DNA of 64,000 bases from Antedon mediterranea (lineage: Eukaryota > Echinodermata > Crinoidea > Comatulida > Antedonidae). The stretch covers positions 33,040,501-33,104,500 of the forward strand of contig NC_092672.1 in assembly GCF_964355755.1 (NCBI RefSeq), given 5' to 3'. Below, in pieces: positions 1 through 12,023 of the stretch. Made by a program: the position numbers and the translations under genes. A model generated the notes under the pieces. The model made no database searches and was not told the DNA's origin. It saw only the letters and a list, made by a program, of their open reading frames with translations. The number at the start of each line of letters is the position of its first letter. Positions within the stretch are counted from its first letter, which is position 1.

Positions 1-515
1 AGTGAAAACCAATTCTAAAACAGTAAAAAAATAATTCATATCAACCTCTACAACAACCTCCATCCTCAGTGAGAGATCTAGGAAGAAAAAATTGTCAAAT
101 TAAGTACTTTTGTACCGAACTTAAGTATAAGTCCTATATAGGTGCCAGGCTGGCTTCCCCACCAGCCTTAAATCCAATATGATCACCATCTCCCAACCCC
201 ACAAACGAACCCTTCCATTAATTGTGTTTTCTCCCGCTTGCTTGAAGTTAAACCTGCGATGTTTACAGCACTATGTTGCGTTGCGTCAACGGTTCCCACT
301 TTTGATTATGCAACACAGCACTTTGTGTCAATACGTTCTAGTGGGGACCACCAAAGCCTGTTCTCCCAATGATGTGATGTTGAAATTAACAGCATTTCAA
401 CAATGAATGGTAGGCCTACTATAAATTCTGTTCTAACATCAGGCTGGAGTAGAAAATGATTTTTAATGCTTAATTTTACAAAAAAATTATTTTTCTTTAT
501 TAAAATTTTGTTTAG
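1..515 (+). other. Probable last intron of the hyaluronidase gene
   Basis: No coding similarity is visible. The stretch ends in a T-rich tract and a TTTAG acceptor at 511-515, directly before the terminal hyaluronidase exon. A 75-codon open frame at 179-406 has no recognisable motifs and is ignored. Earlier exons must lie upstream of the window. Confidence 0.5.
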
Positions 516-839
516 GGTGATATCGAAATGAGCGTGTGTAAAGCCGCCATTTTATCATTTGATGGAATTGTTCTCTGGGGTTCTAAAGAAGCACTGGAAA
601 ACACGCAATCATGCACGGAACTTAAACAACTACTCGCAACAGTGTACGGCCCTGCGTTGCTAAATACGAAGACACAAGCCGAAAGTTGTGGCAACAAAAT
701 GTGCTCTGGTCATGGTAGATGTTTATTAGATGATGCAAGATTTGTGAGTGATGCATTATGGGATTGGCGGAGATTGGATTTTGTTAAATGCAGATGTTTG
801 ACCGGTTGGACTGGTAATAATTGCTCAAAGAAACCCTGA
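516..839 (+). CDS. Hyaluronidase (GH56), terminal exon with EGF-like module
   Basis: This is the last coding exon of a hyaluronidase, a glycoside hydrolase of family 56 that cleaves hyaluronan and often chondroitin in lysosomes or outside the cell. After the acceptor at 511-515 the frame runs 107 codons to the TGA at 837-839. The segment GIVLWGS (about residues 18-24 of the exon) matches the conserved final strand of the barrel (G-V-V-L-W-G-S/D in animal family members). It is followed by a Cys-led helix and then a cysteine-rich tail: C-G-N-K-M-C-S-G-H-G-R-C, then C-R-C-L-T-G-W-T-G-N-N-C, the EGF-like module of HYAL proteins. The catalytic Asp-x-Glu lies in earlier exons outside the window. 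The gene is convergent with GLCE. The family call is firm; which paralogue cannot be told. Confidence 0.85.
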   Translation, partial: GDIEMSVCKAAILSFDGIVLWGSKEALENTQSCTELKQLLATVYGPALLNTKTQAESCGNKMCSGHGRCLLDDARFVSDALWDWRRLDFVKCRCLTGWTGNNCSKKP

Positions 840-904
840 TAGATAGAAAAAATTATTTGAACAATACAATTTTGTGTTGATTTGTATAATTTATTATTTT
901 TGTT

Positions 905-910
905 AATAAA
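905..910 (+). promoter_or_regulatory. Candidate polyadenylation signal of the hyaluronidase gene
   Basis: AATAAA lies 66 bases after the stop codon, followed by a second overlapping A-rich AATAAAA-like string. It is the first canonical signal downstream of the terminal exon. Further AATAAA copies near 990-1030 are alternatives. Confidence 0.5.
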
Positions 911-2403
911 ATAAAAATGGAGAAAATCATTGTTTATATAAATACTAGATACATCATTTTAATTAAATACAAACAATATTTTCTTTAACACAAGAAATAA
1001 ATATTTTATTTGAATTATGAATAAAAGAAAATAAAAGGAATGCTTTATTTGTTGTCGTACACTGTTTACAACGTTAACTATATAACCTATGATTCAGTTT
1101 GTCACATGTGATGAATATGTGATGGTGTATCAAAAAACTTTCCTAAATACATTGAGAACTGAACTGAACTCTCTTGTATATAACATACAAACTATTCACA
1201 TTATTTTAATTCATTGTGCACAAGCAAGCTGGACACAGCTTTGGCAGACTCAGGTCCAACAATACAATGTGTGCAGGTCATAGGTCATTGTATTTTCAAA
1301 TCTTAGAGTTTACTTTCTTATTTTAAAATATAGTTTTAAATTAGATAAAATATTTAAAGGTACAGTACAATGACTGGAATGAATAATTAGCATCATGTGA
1401 GCCAATTTCACGGCCAATATCTTCCGATTGCTATTCCATTTCATCCGGATGTCTAAAAATGACAATTGAAAAAAGAACGACTTCCACGTCCGAGATGACA
1501 CCACAAGCGCATTTTAATTCCTCTAGGAAGTGGCGGGTACCAGTACTTCAATCAATTGGAACTGTTTCTACTTCCTATGGGAATGTATTTATAGATGATG
1601 TCATTGTTATGTAATTTGGTCAATGCCATATGCATAACTTTTATTCGAAATTAGTTTTCAAATAAATGTTGCGATTTATGAATCTGTAAAGTATATACAA
1701 AAGTAAAATCATAAATCTTTATGGATAAAATAAGTATGACGTGATTAAGAACCTTCACCTCCCTCAGGAAAAGGGTGAGCATCCTAACTATTAGACCACA
1801 AGGGAACTTGATTATATAGGTCAAATGTACTGCAGGAGACATGGTTTATCATGCAGACAAGATGGCCACAAGGACTTTGAACATGTCTCTGGAAGAAGTG
1901 AGTAAGCTAGGCCTAGGTAAACATATTGTGACGTAACGGCTATGCATGCTCACTGGCTAAACCGAGGGGCCCCAGAACTTAAAAGAGGCCCGCAGAGCAT
2001 GAGCAGTCCCAATGCAACTACCCAGCATTTAATTGGCGGTTTAGGAGTGCTAACCCAGGGCCTTTCTCCCTGCGTTACACCATTTCTGGGTCCACTCGTA
2101 CTCCCCATTTAGATTGTGTTCTCAAATACAATGCTTTATTTCTTCATTCACTCGTTATATAAATGGGTACTGTATCAGAATATCTGGAAGTAAGAATGAT
2201 GTAGCCACAAGAAATAAAGTTGGTCCGGTTTTCGCAAGAAAAAGTGGGTCAGGTTTAAACCTTACCAACCACAATTAGCCACGATACTTATTAAACAAAG
2301 TAAAGTACCAGATACACACAAATAAATTCAATATATTACAAAAATGTGTTACATTGGTCCGAATGTGTCAAAGTGTTATCAATGTAAAATCTTGTATAGT
2401 TTA
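911..2403. other. Intergenic, AT-rich
   Basis: This is the start of the spacer between the convergent hyaluronidase and GLCE genes. Apart from a tRNA-like relic at 1743-1810, I see no coding exon or well-defined repeat. The short open frames lack motifs and splice signals. Confidence 0.5.
1743..1810 (-). pseudogene. tRNA-like relic (Glu/Asp-type A box)
   Basis: On the minus strand, TGGTCTAATAGTTAGGAT matches the D-arm/A-box of Glu- or Asp-type tRNAs, and an anticodon-stem-like hairpin follows. The expected B box is degenerate (GGTTCTTAATC against GGTTCGANTCC) and the acceptor stem does not close. It is best read as a tRNA pseudogene or a SINE head, not a functional tRNA. Confidence 0.3.
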
Positions 2404-2405
2404 TA

Positions 2406-2571
2406 CAGTCAACTCTCCCAATACCGGACACCTTTGGGCTGGCCAAATATGTCTGGTTTTCTGAAAAGTCTGGTATTCAGAAATGAATTTGGGACTGTTT
2501 GGACCTCACAAAACGTCTATTATTGGAGATTTTCCGGTTTTCAGAGAGTCCGGTATTGGGAGTGTTGACTT
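2406..2571. mobile_element. Short TIR element with TA borders (pogo/Tc1-like MITE)
   Basis: The ends CAGTCAACTCTCCCAATACC and its near-perfect reverse complement (GGTATTGGGAGTGTTGACT) enclose 166 bp. TA lies directly outside both ends (2404-2405 and 2572-2573), as expected of Tc1/mariner/pogo insertions. There is no ORF. A related end fragment occurs at 41712-41765. Confidence 0.7.
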
Positions 2572-2573
2572 TA

Positions 2574-3352
2574 ATTGTAACACAAAGAGCGCGTTATCTC
2601 TTTACATTACACCGTGAAAAACTAGCATGATTAAAAAATAAAAACATTTTGTTACATGTGAATCGGGTATAAGTGGTCTTTTTTATGCTTATCCAAACCA
2701 CTACAAATAAGGTAGATTCCTTCCCTGATTCTATTAGTCATTTTTTAAACAGAATACTTATATATTTTTAACCAAATTACTTATTCAGTAAGGAGACACT
2801 TGTCCAGGCTAAAATTCCAAGACTAGACCAGAAGGAAGTGGTTTAGATTTTAGTTCATACTTTTGAATACAATAGGGATGAGTGAATTTAGACAATTACA
2901 CATTAGTGGTGTTAATTTCAGGCTGTTCCAGGAAATATACTTGCACCCTCTACTCCATATGTTGAGATAAATCTAAAATACAGAACAGGTTGCCTGAATC
3001 CAGGAATGAAATGGAAGAAAAATGTAGCGATGGCAGTGCAGGATGTTTGTAAATATTGGGGGTTAGGGATAGCGTTCTGGGGAGGGGGTGAAAGGAGAGA
3101 TGGTGGAGTTTTTTCAAGGTTTGAATAGGATGAAACACCATGAGAAACTTAGCCCCTTATCGCACCTTGTTAGGGGTGAGAAAACACCCCTCCATCACGG
3201 TTAGAGAGATACTATACAACGTACAACATGTTTGAATTCAATTATGTATTTGATTTTGTGATGCATGTGTGCTTGTTTTTATATATTTTGGCAAATTGTC
3301 AAGGATAACTATAAGCAAATTCATTCACTATTCTTCTTAAAGGTGGCAATCC
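2574..3352. other. Intergenic, nothing recognised
   Basis: AT-rich sequence without a supported exon, RNA gene or clear repeat boundary. Confidence 0.4.
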
Positions 3353-3503
3353 TGTTCACAAGACAAACATATACACAAGATGCTCTACATGGGAGTGGAG
3401 TTGCAATTTGTTTGAAACAAAATCCTGACATACTACAGGCTTGAACCCAGAACCCTTGGCTTGGTAGCCAAGCATCATGACCACCAAGCCACAACTCTAC
3501 TAC
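3353..3503 (-). mobile_element. tRNA-derived SINE (family A), internally deleted copy
   Basis: The minus strand contains the tRNA-like head (A box in TGGCTTGGTGGTCATGATGC, B box GGTTCAAGCC) followed by the family body (GAGCATCTTGTGTATATG, TTTGTCTTGTGAAC). Compared with the copies at 35961-36204 and 58599-58813 it lacks part of the middle and the 3' end. Confidence 0.7.
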
Positions 3504-3516
3504 ACTTTATGTGTTA

Positions 3517-3760
3517 AGCCTGGTTTCCATAAAATCGCTACACGACAGAGCGTAGCGATTTTATGGAAACGCTAGAATTTATCGGGGATCTAGTACGCGA
3601 GCGCTAAATATTCTTAGGTACGCGTAACGATTCATCGCCGACACAATCGGCAAAGTTGAACATGGTTGAACTTTGCCAATTTGACTGCAATGAATCGGGG
3701 AGCCTTCTCGATTGCGTCGGCGACATCTGTGCGTGTAGCGATTTTAATGGAAACCAGGCT
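3517..3760. mobile_element. TIR element with TTA duplication (Harbinger-like MITE)
   Basis: TIRs start AGCCTGGTTTCCATAAAATC (left) and end with the near-exact reverse complement (GATTTTAATGGAAACCAGGCT). TTA flanks both ends (3514-3516 and 3761-3763), the target preferred by PIF/Harbinger elements. The interior carries further internal inverted repeats (CGATTTTATGG, GCCGACACAATCGG, TTGCGTCGGCG) and no ORF. Confidence 0.75.
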
Positions 3761-3763
3761 TTA

Positions 3764-4843
3764 CAAAATACAAACAATATACATTTTTTTTCATTTCATG
3801 TAACACTTTATTTTCATATAAAATAGTATGAAGTATTTGGTATATTTTGTATGTATGATATAGGAATATAAAGCAGTGGATCCAATTCATTCTAAAAATC
3901 ACCAAGTCTTCGACGGAATAATAATAATAATTATCAACAAATTTACAAATTTTCAAATAAAATTCTAGCAAGTTTTAAACATGCTACTTGTTAATATTCT
4001 GTAATTCCATATTTTAAATATTCTACTATCCAAGTTTGAAAAATTATTCATACCACCACAAAATAATGAAAACAAAATCTATATCTCTGTGATAACACAA
4101 CAAGTACCGGTATTGATAAATTAGCACACATCAAAATTACACGCATTTAAAAAAACGCATATCATATATTAAACCTGCATGCATACACGCAGAAAATCTT
4201 CCCTTCAATTGCCATAGAAATTTCTTAAAAAATTAATTATTTATTATTTTTAGTTCACTAATAATGCAAACCCCATCCCTACGTTGTGGTCCCAACCAAA
4301 TCTCAAAATCATTGTAATTAATCAGATTTTTTAACTTAGTATTTAATACAATATTAAAGAATGTGGCACTGTACGATATAAACCGCAATGTGAAATTCAC
4401 ATTGTGGTTCAAGAGAATTTAATTTGGCCATCCAAACAGGCAACAGACATTGGCCAACAGTCAGGTTATCAGTAGTTTTTGCAGGGACTTTGCACTTTTG
4501 CATGTTAGCGCAAGAGCATTTAGAAGTTACGCACACTTGTCGTTTGATAAATTTAGTAAACGCAAAACCAACTCTCCTTTTTTTCATCTACAGTAGACTT
4601 TTCGTCCCATAGTTACTTTCAAACAAGGTAAATAAAGAAGATTTACTTATTTCCTAAATGTGTCTTTTAGCCACTATATTCATGCTATTATGTTCATGGT
4701 AAAAAACTTATTCAAATACAAAACAACTAAAGGGAAAAAATGATTAATTTAAAGGAATGTTTAAATGGAAATAAATGTTCATTTTATAAATTGGAACATA
4801 TACATTTTAGTTTGCTACATCTGATTAGTCAATTGCAGCTTCC
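3764..4843. other. Intergenic, nothing recognised
   Basis: AT-rich sequence. Two overlapping open frames on opposite strands around 4354-4612 have no motif or splice context. Confidence 0.4.
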
Positions 4844-5170
4844 TTGACCAATCATGTGTACTGTTAGATGATCTATTGACCAATCATGTGTACTGTTAGA
4901 TGATCTATTGACCAATCATGTGTACTGTTAGATGATCTATTGACCAATCATGTATGCTGTTTCATGATTCAACTATTGACCAATCATGTTTTTTGTTTCA
5001 TGATTCAAATACTGACCAATCATGTTTTTTGTTTCATGATTTAACTATTGACTAATCATGTATGCGGTTTTATGATTCAACTACTGACCAATCATGTTTT
5101 TTGTTTCATGATTTAACTATTGACCAATCATGTATGCTGTTTAAAATGATTCAATTATTGATCAATGATA
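4844..5170. repeat. Minisatellite, 32-bp then 36-bp units
   Basis: TTGACCAATCATG recurs at 4844, 4876, 4908, 4940, 4976, 5012, 5048, 5084, 5120 and 5158 (some starting CTGACC). The first units are exactly 32 bp with TGTTAGATGATC; later ones are 36 bp with TTTCATGATTCAA. Each unit contains a CCAAT core. About ten copies. Confidence 0.9.
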
Positions 5171-6672
5171 AGAATTGAACTTGAAAAAAAAAATGGAAGT
5201 TCTTTTTAACTAAATAATATATACACAATATCTTTAGAAATAAGTTAAAAAATTTAGACAGATTTAAGTAACAAACTTTTACTAGAAGTAGGTGTGTTTA
5301 TACCAGATGCCTACACCCATACTAAACCTTTAGAAAATATTGGGGTAGTGTTATTATAGTATGATTAAAGTATACCATACATATTACATTCCAGAGAAAT
5401 GAATTCCCTTGCATACTTGATGATAAAGAATATTTTGATTGCACCAATCAAGGAAAAGGGCGCTGGAGCATAACAAACATCTGCACATGCTCACAAACAA
5501 ACTACAACTACATTTCATCCCGTCATAATTCCATTTTTTTTGTAAGCATGTGTGTAGATATTTGCTACGCTTCAGTGCTTCTTAGATTTCAGAGCTATAT
5601 AGTGCAAACGAAAAAGTACTTTTTATATTCATCATTTAACAAACTATCAAACAATTCTATTTAACATTTATACCTTAGTACAATCGTACTAACAACTAAA
5701 TAAATACATATATATGGAAAACACTTTATTTACAGTCCTAATATAAAATACAATTTAACTATCCTGTTCCTACAAAAAAAAATTGTTTTAAAGCACCATT
5801 GAAATCATATTTCTATTTGATTCAAAATTTGTTTTGATAAGGCTTGTTATCGTAAGCCATACTAAACATTACAACTGAAAAGAAGTTTATTTATAATGAA
5901 ATAATTTAACTAAATTAAATTTTATTTGTTCTTGTCATTCTGAGGTGAGCTAGATGGGTGCACTTCAAGCCATTGGCTAAGCTCAAGTCTCGACCTCAGA
6001 GGAAACAGGTCATTCCGCTGAAAAAGTCTAATTTTTCAATGTTGAGATCAAACGTTTATATCTCAATTAGTATTTTTTTAAATTTTAGTAAGCAACTTGC
6101 TTTACAAGTGAAAAACATTTGTGTGAAGTTTGTTTTTGGCAAAATCTAGTATCAGTGCCTGTTATGAAAATGCTGTTTTTGAGCTTCTTGTACTCATGTA
6201 AACCAATATTAAAAAATGTACAGCAGTGAAGCATATAATAAGTAAATTTGAACTGATTTGAAAATGATGCAAAAGAGAAATAAAATACATAAACAGAAAG
6301 GAAAAACAAGCAAAATATTACTATTTTTTTATAAAATAAATTAAGAAATAAAAGTTTAAGTAATTACATTATTTATAAACAATTATTGTCTTATGACAAT
6401 TTGGACAATTGAGTTTGGACATAAGGTTTCAAACTTTCTACGTTTACAAACCAATTTGTTCATGTAATAAGCTTTGTTTGGACGAACTTATCATAAAAAG
6501 ACCATTTTGACCATTAGTTCTTCCGTTGTTAACTTAAGTCGTTTCCTGATTGGTGATATTTAGTGGTTTATCGCAGCAGCTGTTTACACTAACAGGAAGA
6601 CCTTCTTGTCTGTATAGGTATCATCTCCCAACCACATACACTTTCATTTACGGTACACCAATGTGCTTAATG
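5171..6672. other. Intergenic, nothing recognised
   Basis: AT-rich, with no supported exon or element. A small hairpin at about 5939-6000 (TCTGAGG paired with CCTCAGA) superficially resembles a tRNA but lacks a proper T arm. Confidence 0.4.
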
Positions 6673-6827
6673 CTTGGTCCCCACTACAGACGCAATACAA
6701 GGACGTAACATGTTGTAAGTGATTTGACCAATCACAAGCGATGGATTATTCCAGCTGTTGCTTGTCATTGGTCAACTCGCTTGCATTGCGTCTATGTCCT
6801 TGCGTTCCATCCCTAGTGAGAACCAAG
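6673..6827. mobile_element. Palindromic MITE (family C), related copies at 61565-61800
   Basis: The ends CTTGGTCCCCACTACAGACG and CCCTAGTGAGAACCAAG are inverted relatives, as are the inner segments with CAAGGACGTA, GACCAATCACAAGCGA and GTCATTGGTCAACTCGC. The same sequence words recur near the PRRT-like gene, so this is a dispersed non-autonomous family. No clear TSD. Confidence 0.6.
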
Positions 6828-7456
6828 GTAAAGTAAGACTGATTGGAAATAGTGTATGTACAATAATACAGTAAATACACTTTTATGCACATTTCTTAAT
6901 CTTTTAACAATAGGAAGCTTTCGATTTTCGACAACAAATGACCTATATGTAAATTACACATTACGTTATTTGTCACTTTTCTTTGATGACCATCAACCTA
7001 AGAAAAAGGTTCAAATGCACAGAATCGTCTATCTGACCTAAAATCGATGACCTTGGATCAAACAATTTATAAACAAACCTCAACGTATGCGAATAGTACT
7101 AGTAGTAGTGATTTCATACTAAGTCGGCGCAAATTTGAAAACTTCCTATTTACTCTCTGGACATATAAACCAAATAGATATCTCTGAAAATTGAACCAAT
7201 TTTTTTGGGATAGATATTTTAGTATTAGGAGATGTTACCTTTAAATTAGCCTAGCAATAACCAAACACTTGTGTATTATTTATTAAGTACATCTTCATTT
7301 GAATTTTGTTCTATGTCGATGTGTGGAGGAATTAGTTTTGGAACTAATTACTTCATGGTTGATGCAACTATTTCTGACAACACTGGCCGTCCCTATATCC
7401 CCTCCTCCCACCCCAGTCAGCACATCCCTAGTAATAGCCACCATCTTTTATAAAAA
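6828..7456 (-). other. 3' flank and probable 3' UTR of GLCE
   Basis: This lies directly downstream of the GLCE stop on the minus strand. TTTATT at 7279-7284 reads AATAAA on the minus strand, about 175 bases after the stop, and is the nearest candidate polyadenylation signal. No other feature is visible. Confidence 0.4.
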
Positions 7457-8481
7457 TTAGTTGTGTTTTGCACGTTTTCCTTTCATATAACTCATCCACC
7501 GTTTTGACGTTACATCGAATATTGGTTCTTTTTCAATGCTTGCTAATAACATTAATTGTTGACAATGCGTGGCGTGATAATCCCACCTCGCTAAGTTTGG
7601 TGCCTTGCCTAGAACCATGTGTCGAAGGTCATAGATTGACCCTGACCCTGTGTCATACATCATAAGCATTGCTTTCAACGACCTCAATCCGTCGTTGTAT
7701 AATTGACTTGCATCACGCCCTTCTTCTTGCGATGCTGTCATTTTTAGATCATATAGTCCAATCAACGAGTAGATAAAACCGTTTAATACAAAACTGCTAG
7801 GTGTTGTTGGGTACTCCTCGTACCAATTGTAAGTATCAAGAAATCGTGCCTTGACACCGCCCTCAGTTGACGGTATGGTGTAAAGTTTTGTTGCATGAAG
7901 AGCCGCTTCTATGTATTTACGTTTATGAGTGGCAGTGAACGCTCTCGTTAGGACGGATATTGCATGCCCCTGGGCCATCGCGGAATACCAGCCCGGTGGT
8001 AATACTTTTAAATCTTCATCCAGTTTTCTATTCACCATAATTGGCCAACCGCCATTCATATCTTGATTGCGCAATAACCAATCGGCTGAAGCGTAAAAAT
8101 TCTCCATGTGGTTACTGGACGATATTTTAAAATTGTCTAAATACCCGTTCCCGTGAAGAATGATTTTAATTATTTTGCGAATGTTTATTTTTTTGTTCTG
8201 TTTTGATTTAGTTAACGCGATTCCTTTTCTAATATCTGCAACCAAATCACGGTTTATTGTCCTCCATGATTGATTCTCACCGATGTTATATGTGATGTGC
8301 GAGCCTTTCATTTGGATGGGTGCGCTTTGCGATGCGTAGTGTAAATGTATCGGACGTTCTCGCTCAACTGTTTCAACACTGACAGTGATAGTGACGTTAT
8401 TTACAACTTTTAAATCAAAAGTTAAAACGTAGTCTCCTTTTACATTTAAGGATAGAGAAGGACCACGTGCTTGGTTTGTAC
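7457..8481 (-). CDS. GLCE: D-glucuronyl C5-epimerase, coding exon 3 (catalytic domain and stop)
   Basis: GLCE is a Golgi type II membrane enzyme that converts D-glucuronate to L-iduronate in N-sulfated heparan sulfate. This exon encodes residues 239-579 and the stop. The acceptor is TTTTCAG just above 8481; the junction splits a Gly codon (G|GT) and keeps the frame. Motifs diagnostic of the family are present: NQDMNGGWPIMV, PPGWYSAMAQG, WYEEYPTTPSSFVLNGF, GSIYDLRH, APNLARWDYH and the C-terminal RAKHN. Tyrosines 462, 522 and 540 of the joined protein fall exactly 38 residues before human Tyr500, Tyr560 and Tyr578, which are implicated in catalysis, so the enzyme should be active. The three exons sum to 1740 nt, giving 579 aa; the human protein is 617 aa, the difference lying in the N-terminal stem. 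Confidence 0.95.
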
Positions 8482-8603
8482 CTGAAAATGAAACAAAACA
8501 GAATTAATTATAAAAAAAAATGTACATTGATGTAAAATTAAAATGTACTGTTTGGAGCAGGTTATAATATTATAGTTCGTGAACAATAGCAAGAACGCAT
8601 TAC

Positions 8604-8834
8604 CTTTTGTTTCAAATTTTAATACGTTTGATTTTTTCTCTGCATCGAAAACTCGCTCAACTTTACTTTCTTTGTCAGGAACCCAATTACGTGTGTTCGT
8701 TTCTCCATCCTCGTATATCTTGACGCGTGGTTCTTTTTCGGTCAAATTTTTGCTGAAATGGCTCAAACCAAATTGAGAAATCTGAATGGGGTAGAAATAG
8801 CCTGATGGGTCCCACTGTGTTGTCATTGGTACTC
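8604..8834 (-). CDS. GLCE: D-glucuronyl C5-epimerase, coding exon 2
   Basis: A 231-nt exon encoding residues 162-238. The acceptor CTGCAG lies just above 8834 and the donor AAAAG|GTAATG lies at the lower end. Both junctions are phase 1, so exons 1 and 3 join in frame. The peptide includes TTQWDPSGYFYPIQISQFG and LSHFSKNLTEKEP, near-identical to the vertebrate enzyme. The NLT is a likely N-glycosylation site. Intron 2 (8482-8603) is only 122 bp, in contrast to the 7.3-kb intron 1. Confidence 0.93.
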
Positions 8835-9766
8835 CTGCAGGAATAACAAAAAAAATTCTACTATAATGTTCTGTTTAAACAATTGTGTCATAAAGGCTTT
8901 GAAATATATATTATAAAGATAGGAACATCTTTAAGGAGTTTCTGCTGATAGTGAGTGAAACAGTGGCCATAAACAATGTTAACCTAGTCTGACCTCAGAA
9001 AGGAATCAAACCCACACCATTAAACTTTTGAGGTCAATATTGATTGATTGGTAGGACTGTGATAACTAATAATGATTTTAATTTGATATGAAATATGGTC
9101 AATAGTTCAGAATCAAGCAATACAAATGATGATAGCACATCTGATAGACATAAATGACCTTAAACTTTATAAGATGGTTGACCTCGTAGAGGAAACATTT
9201 AAAATCCACAGGAAACATAAAACATAGTATAAGTTAATTAGCAGAAACGTAACACAAGGTGTCGTTAAAAAGATAACAATAGGGTATAAACAAATAGACT
9301 CATCCGCTACAATCGTCCAATCGGATTGCAGGAAATTATATAAACTAAAAAAACTTGTACAAGCAAAATATTGAGCTTTTCAAGGACAGAAAAATTGGGA
9401 AAAAACAGATGCGAATAAATTTGTAAAGTGATTGGAAGTCAATACGCCATTAAACCACCTCCATATTCTGTACGAGTTGTCTCAAGATCCCTATGCGTGC
9501 AACCATTTTTAATGTTATGTGATATTGGTCTGTAACTAACATATGGCACAAAGAATCTATCCTTTTTATCTACAGTATGGAGAGAGCGCTTGTATGTTCA
9601 TTCATTATACACATTTTTGCAATTTTATGAATGCATACCCATAGGGTATCAAAATGACCGGAATTTTACTAGAAAGGTTTTGAACCACATTTGAAAACCA
9701 CTCTGTTAATGTGTTAGTGGATTTTTTATAAGTTTATTAGTCCATTTTTATTAGTTTGATTTGTTA

Positions 9767-9934
9767 AGCCTTGTCTACATAGACTAGTTAATCATACTTT
9801 ATGCGACAAAAAATGTGATATGTCCATATATGGACATGATGATGTCATATCACTACCATCTTTGGGAATATCACTACCATATTTGGGCACATCACACTTT
9901 TTTGTCAAACTAGTTTGATAGTGTAGACAGAGCT
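9767..9934. mobile_element. MITE family D copy 1 (Harbinger-like, TTA flanks)
   Basis: TTA at 9764-9766 and 9935-9937 flanks an element starting AGCCTTGTCTACA and ending AGTTTGATAGTGTAGACAGAGCT-like sequence. The interior holds the palindrome CATATATGGACATGATGATG and repeated ATATCACTACCAT motifs. Five related copies occur in the window (21195, 32360, 35095, 36953, 57392). Confidence 0.75.
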
Positions 9935-10877
9935 TTAATTTTGTCAGTTGCTTGTTTTGGAATTTCACTTTCTGTTATTCCTTTTGGAGACTGATTTAAA
10001 AGTTTTTTTACAATAATTTCCTTACCAAACAGGCTAGATCCCCCACCCCCCATGGGCTTGACCCTCTGGAATCCACAACAAAGGGCCAATTATAAAACTG
10101 TACAGGAATTAGAACGTTCAAACAATAACTTGTATTATAATATTATGATAAAATGTTGCTGCCATTCAAGCGACAAAAAAATCAGGAAATTATAACAGTA
10201 TGTCGGTCACATGATAAAGTCACCTGATGTTGAGATAGATAAGCAGTATTTAAATGTTTTTAGGAAGTGATAATGATTTCTAATACCAAACTATATGCCT
10301 ACTTTTACTCTTTGAAAATAAGAATAATCATTTTTCTATATAGTTTAGTTTTCAGATGACTATCATGTGACCAACATACTGTTACGATTTCCTATGATTA
10401 TTTGTATTGTCGCGTGAATGACAACAACAATATTGTTTCTATATATTATTATTAACCACCATTTATATGTTTATACTGTATCTACTAAGTTATAGTATCT
10501 TCATTGTTTTCTACCCACCCTTAAGGTAATACTCTTGACACCCTATTCATTCACTAGCCTGTGCCTCCTTTGTTTTCATTTCTTTTATTCCAGTTCACTC
10601 ATTCATATTTTCAATTTTGTCCGAGTACACTCACTTGCACTGATGAAGGGCTACTGTTGCCTGGAAGCTCTTCTAATTTTTCTGGCTGTTTTACTTTATC
10701 GTTTTGATTTAGCTCTTTGCTTATTTTCTTCGTATCTCCATTGAGATCCAGCCACTGATACGCACCGCATTTTCATTTTTTTCAGTGCTTATTTTATGTG
10801 TATCTCTATATTGAAATCCAGCCAATGATACCCACAGAATTGTCATTATTTCAGTAATTTTACTTTGGAATTATATA

Positions 10878-11545
10878 CCGTACTGACGCGGGTATAAGCC
10901 CATACTCGGGTATAAGCCCATCCCCGACTTTTGACTAATTTTCATGAAAAATTAGGCACTCGGGTATAAGCCCACCCATTAATTCGAAGATCTACAGTGT
11001 GTGTCGTAATACATTATTTTGTATTTGGCGACGTCCATACACCGAATACACCTACCTTTGATCATAACCAAGCTAGGCTAATATACGCTAGGCCATATGA
11101 GGCCTAGCAGTCCTGTTTTGTTTACACTCCATCGCGGTCAAAGATCGCTTCACACACGACGCTACAAGTCGCCAAAACGGAAAACCACTATTTGGTATCG
11201 GCTGCCATAAACAAGCTTATTAAATTTCTTTGGTACATTTCTATTTAATGAACATTGTATACTTGCTTTTCTGCTTGATAAATTCTTGTTCAATTGATGT
11301 TTAAAATAAGGTATTCTACGATAAATTACACGAACTATAAGCTTAATTTTCCGACACTCTACACCTCGTGTATTTTAGAGGCAACGTCGTACACGTGAGG
11401 ACGCTCGCTCGCATGGTGGAATACACAGTGTACATGTGCCGTTTTTGACGATCTGCATTTTTGGATCCTCGGGTATAAGCCCACCCCCCAAACTTTACGT
11501 GATTTCATGTTCAAGGGGGGTGGGCTTATACCCGCGTCAGTACGG
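10878..11545. mobile_element. Non-autonomous TIR element, CCGTACTGACG ends, TA duplication
   Basis: The ends CCGTACTGACGCGGGTATAA and its exact reverse complement enclose 668 bp, with TA immediately outside (10876-10877, 11546-11547). The subterminal motif CGGGTATAAGCCCA is repeated three times near the left end and once, plus an inverted copy, near the right. No ORF. The TA target suggests Tc1/mariner/pogo-type mobilisation. Confidence 0.8.
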
Positions 11546-12023
11546 TAGTTATAAATATAGTCATTATAAATGTAGATAATGTTTAAATTTCAGGGCTATA
11601 GAAACGATGACAACATTTAAAATAAATTATTGATTCGTTTTTGTACGTCAAATAATTGAGTTTTAGTAGAAACACAAAATACTGATTTATTCACTTCCAT
11701 GTGTTGCAGGAAGAATAGGAAGTAACAGTCTGCCGGTGGTTGCGGTTAAATACCAACTAAAACTACATCTATGCTAATCCAGAGGAAAAGAGGCGTATCC
11801 ATCCATACAGTATTTTGGAATGATATCAGAAAATCATTTTCATTATTCCAAAAGAACCATCTAATAATAATATTTATATAACACCTATATAAATTCCTGT
11901 CATTTGATTGGACGAATGTGGGTCACATGGCGTGCAATAGTACGCACTATTCAACGGTCGTTAAATTGTACTTTTTGAAACATTTTTGTGTACGAAAAAA
12001 AAACGTCTAGATGTTATATAAAA

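Noticed and set aside
528-528. ATG at 528 as the start of a small independent secreted EGF protein
   Set aside because: The frame is open through the acceptor at 515 and the peptide matches the C-terminal part of hyaluronidases, so this is an internal methionine of a terminal exon.
5939-6000. tRNA-like hairpin with TCTGAGG/CCTCAGA ends
   Set aside because: Only 62 bases between pairing ends, no proper T arm or B box, and the anticodon arm does not fold.
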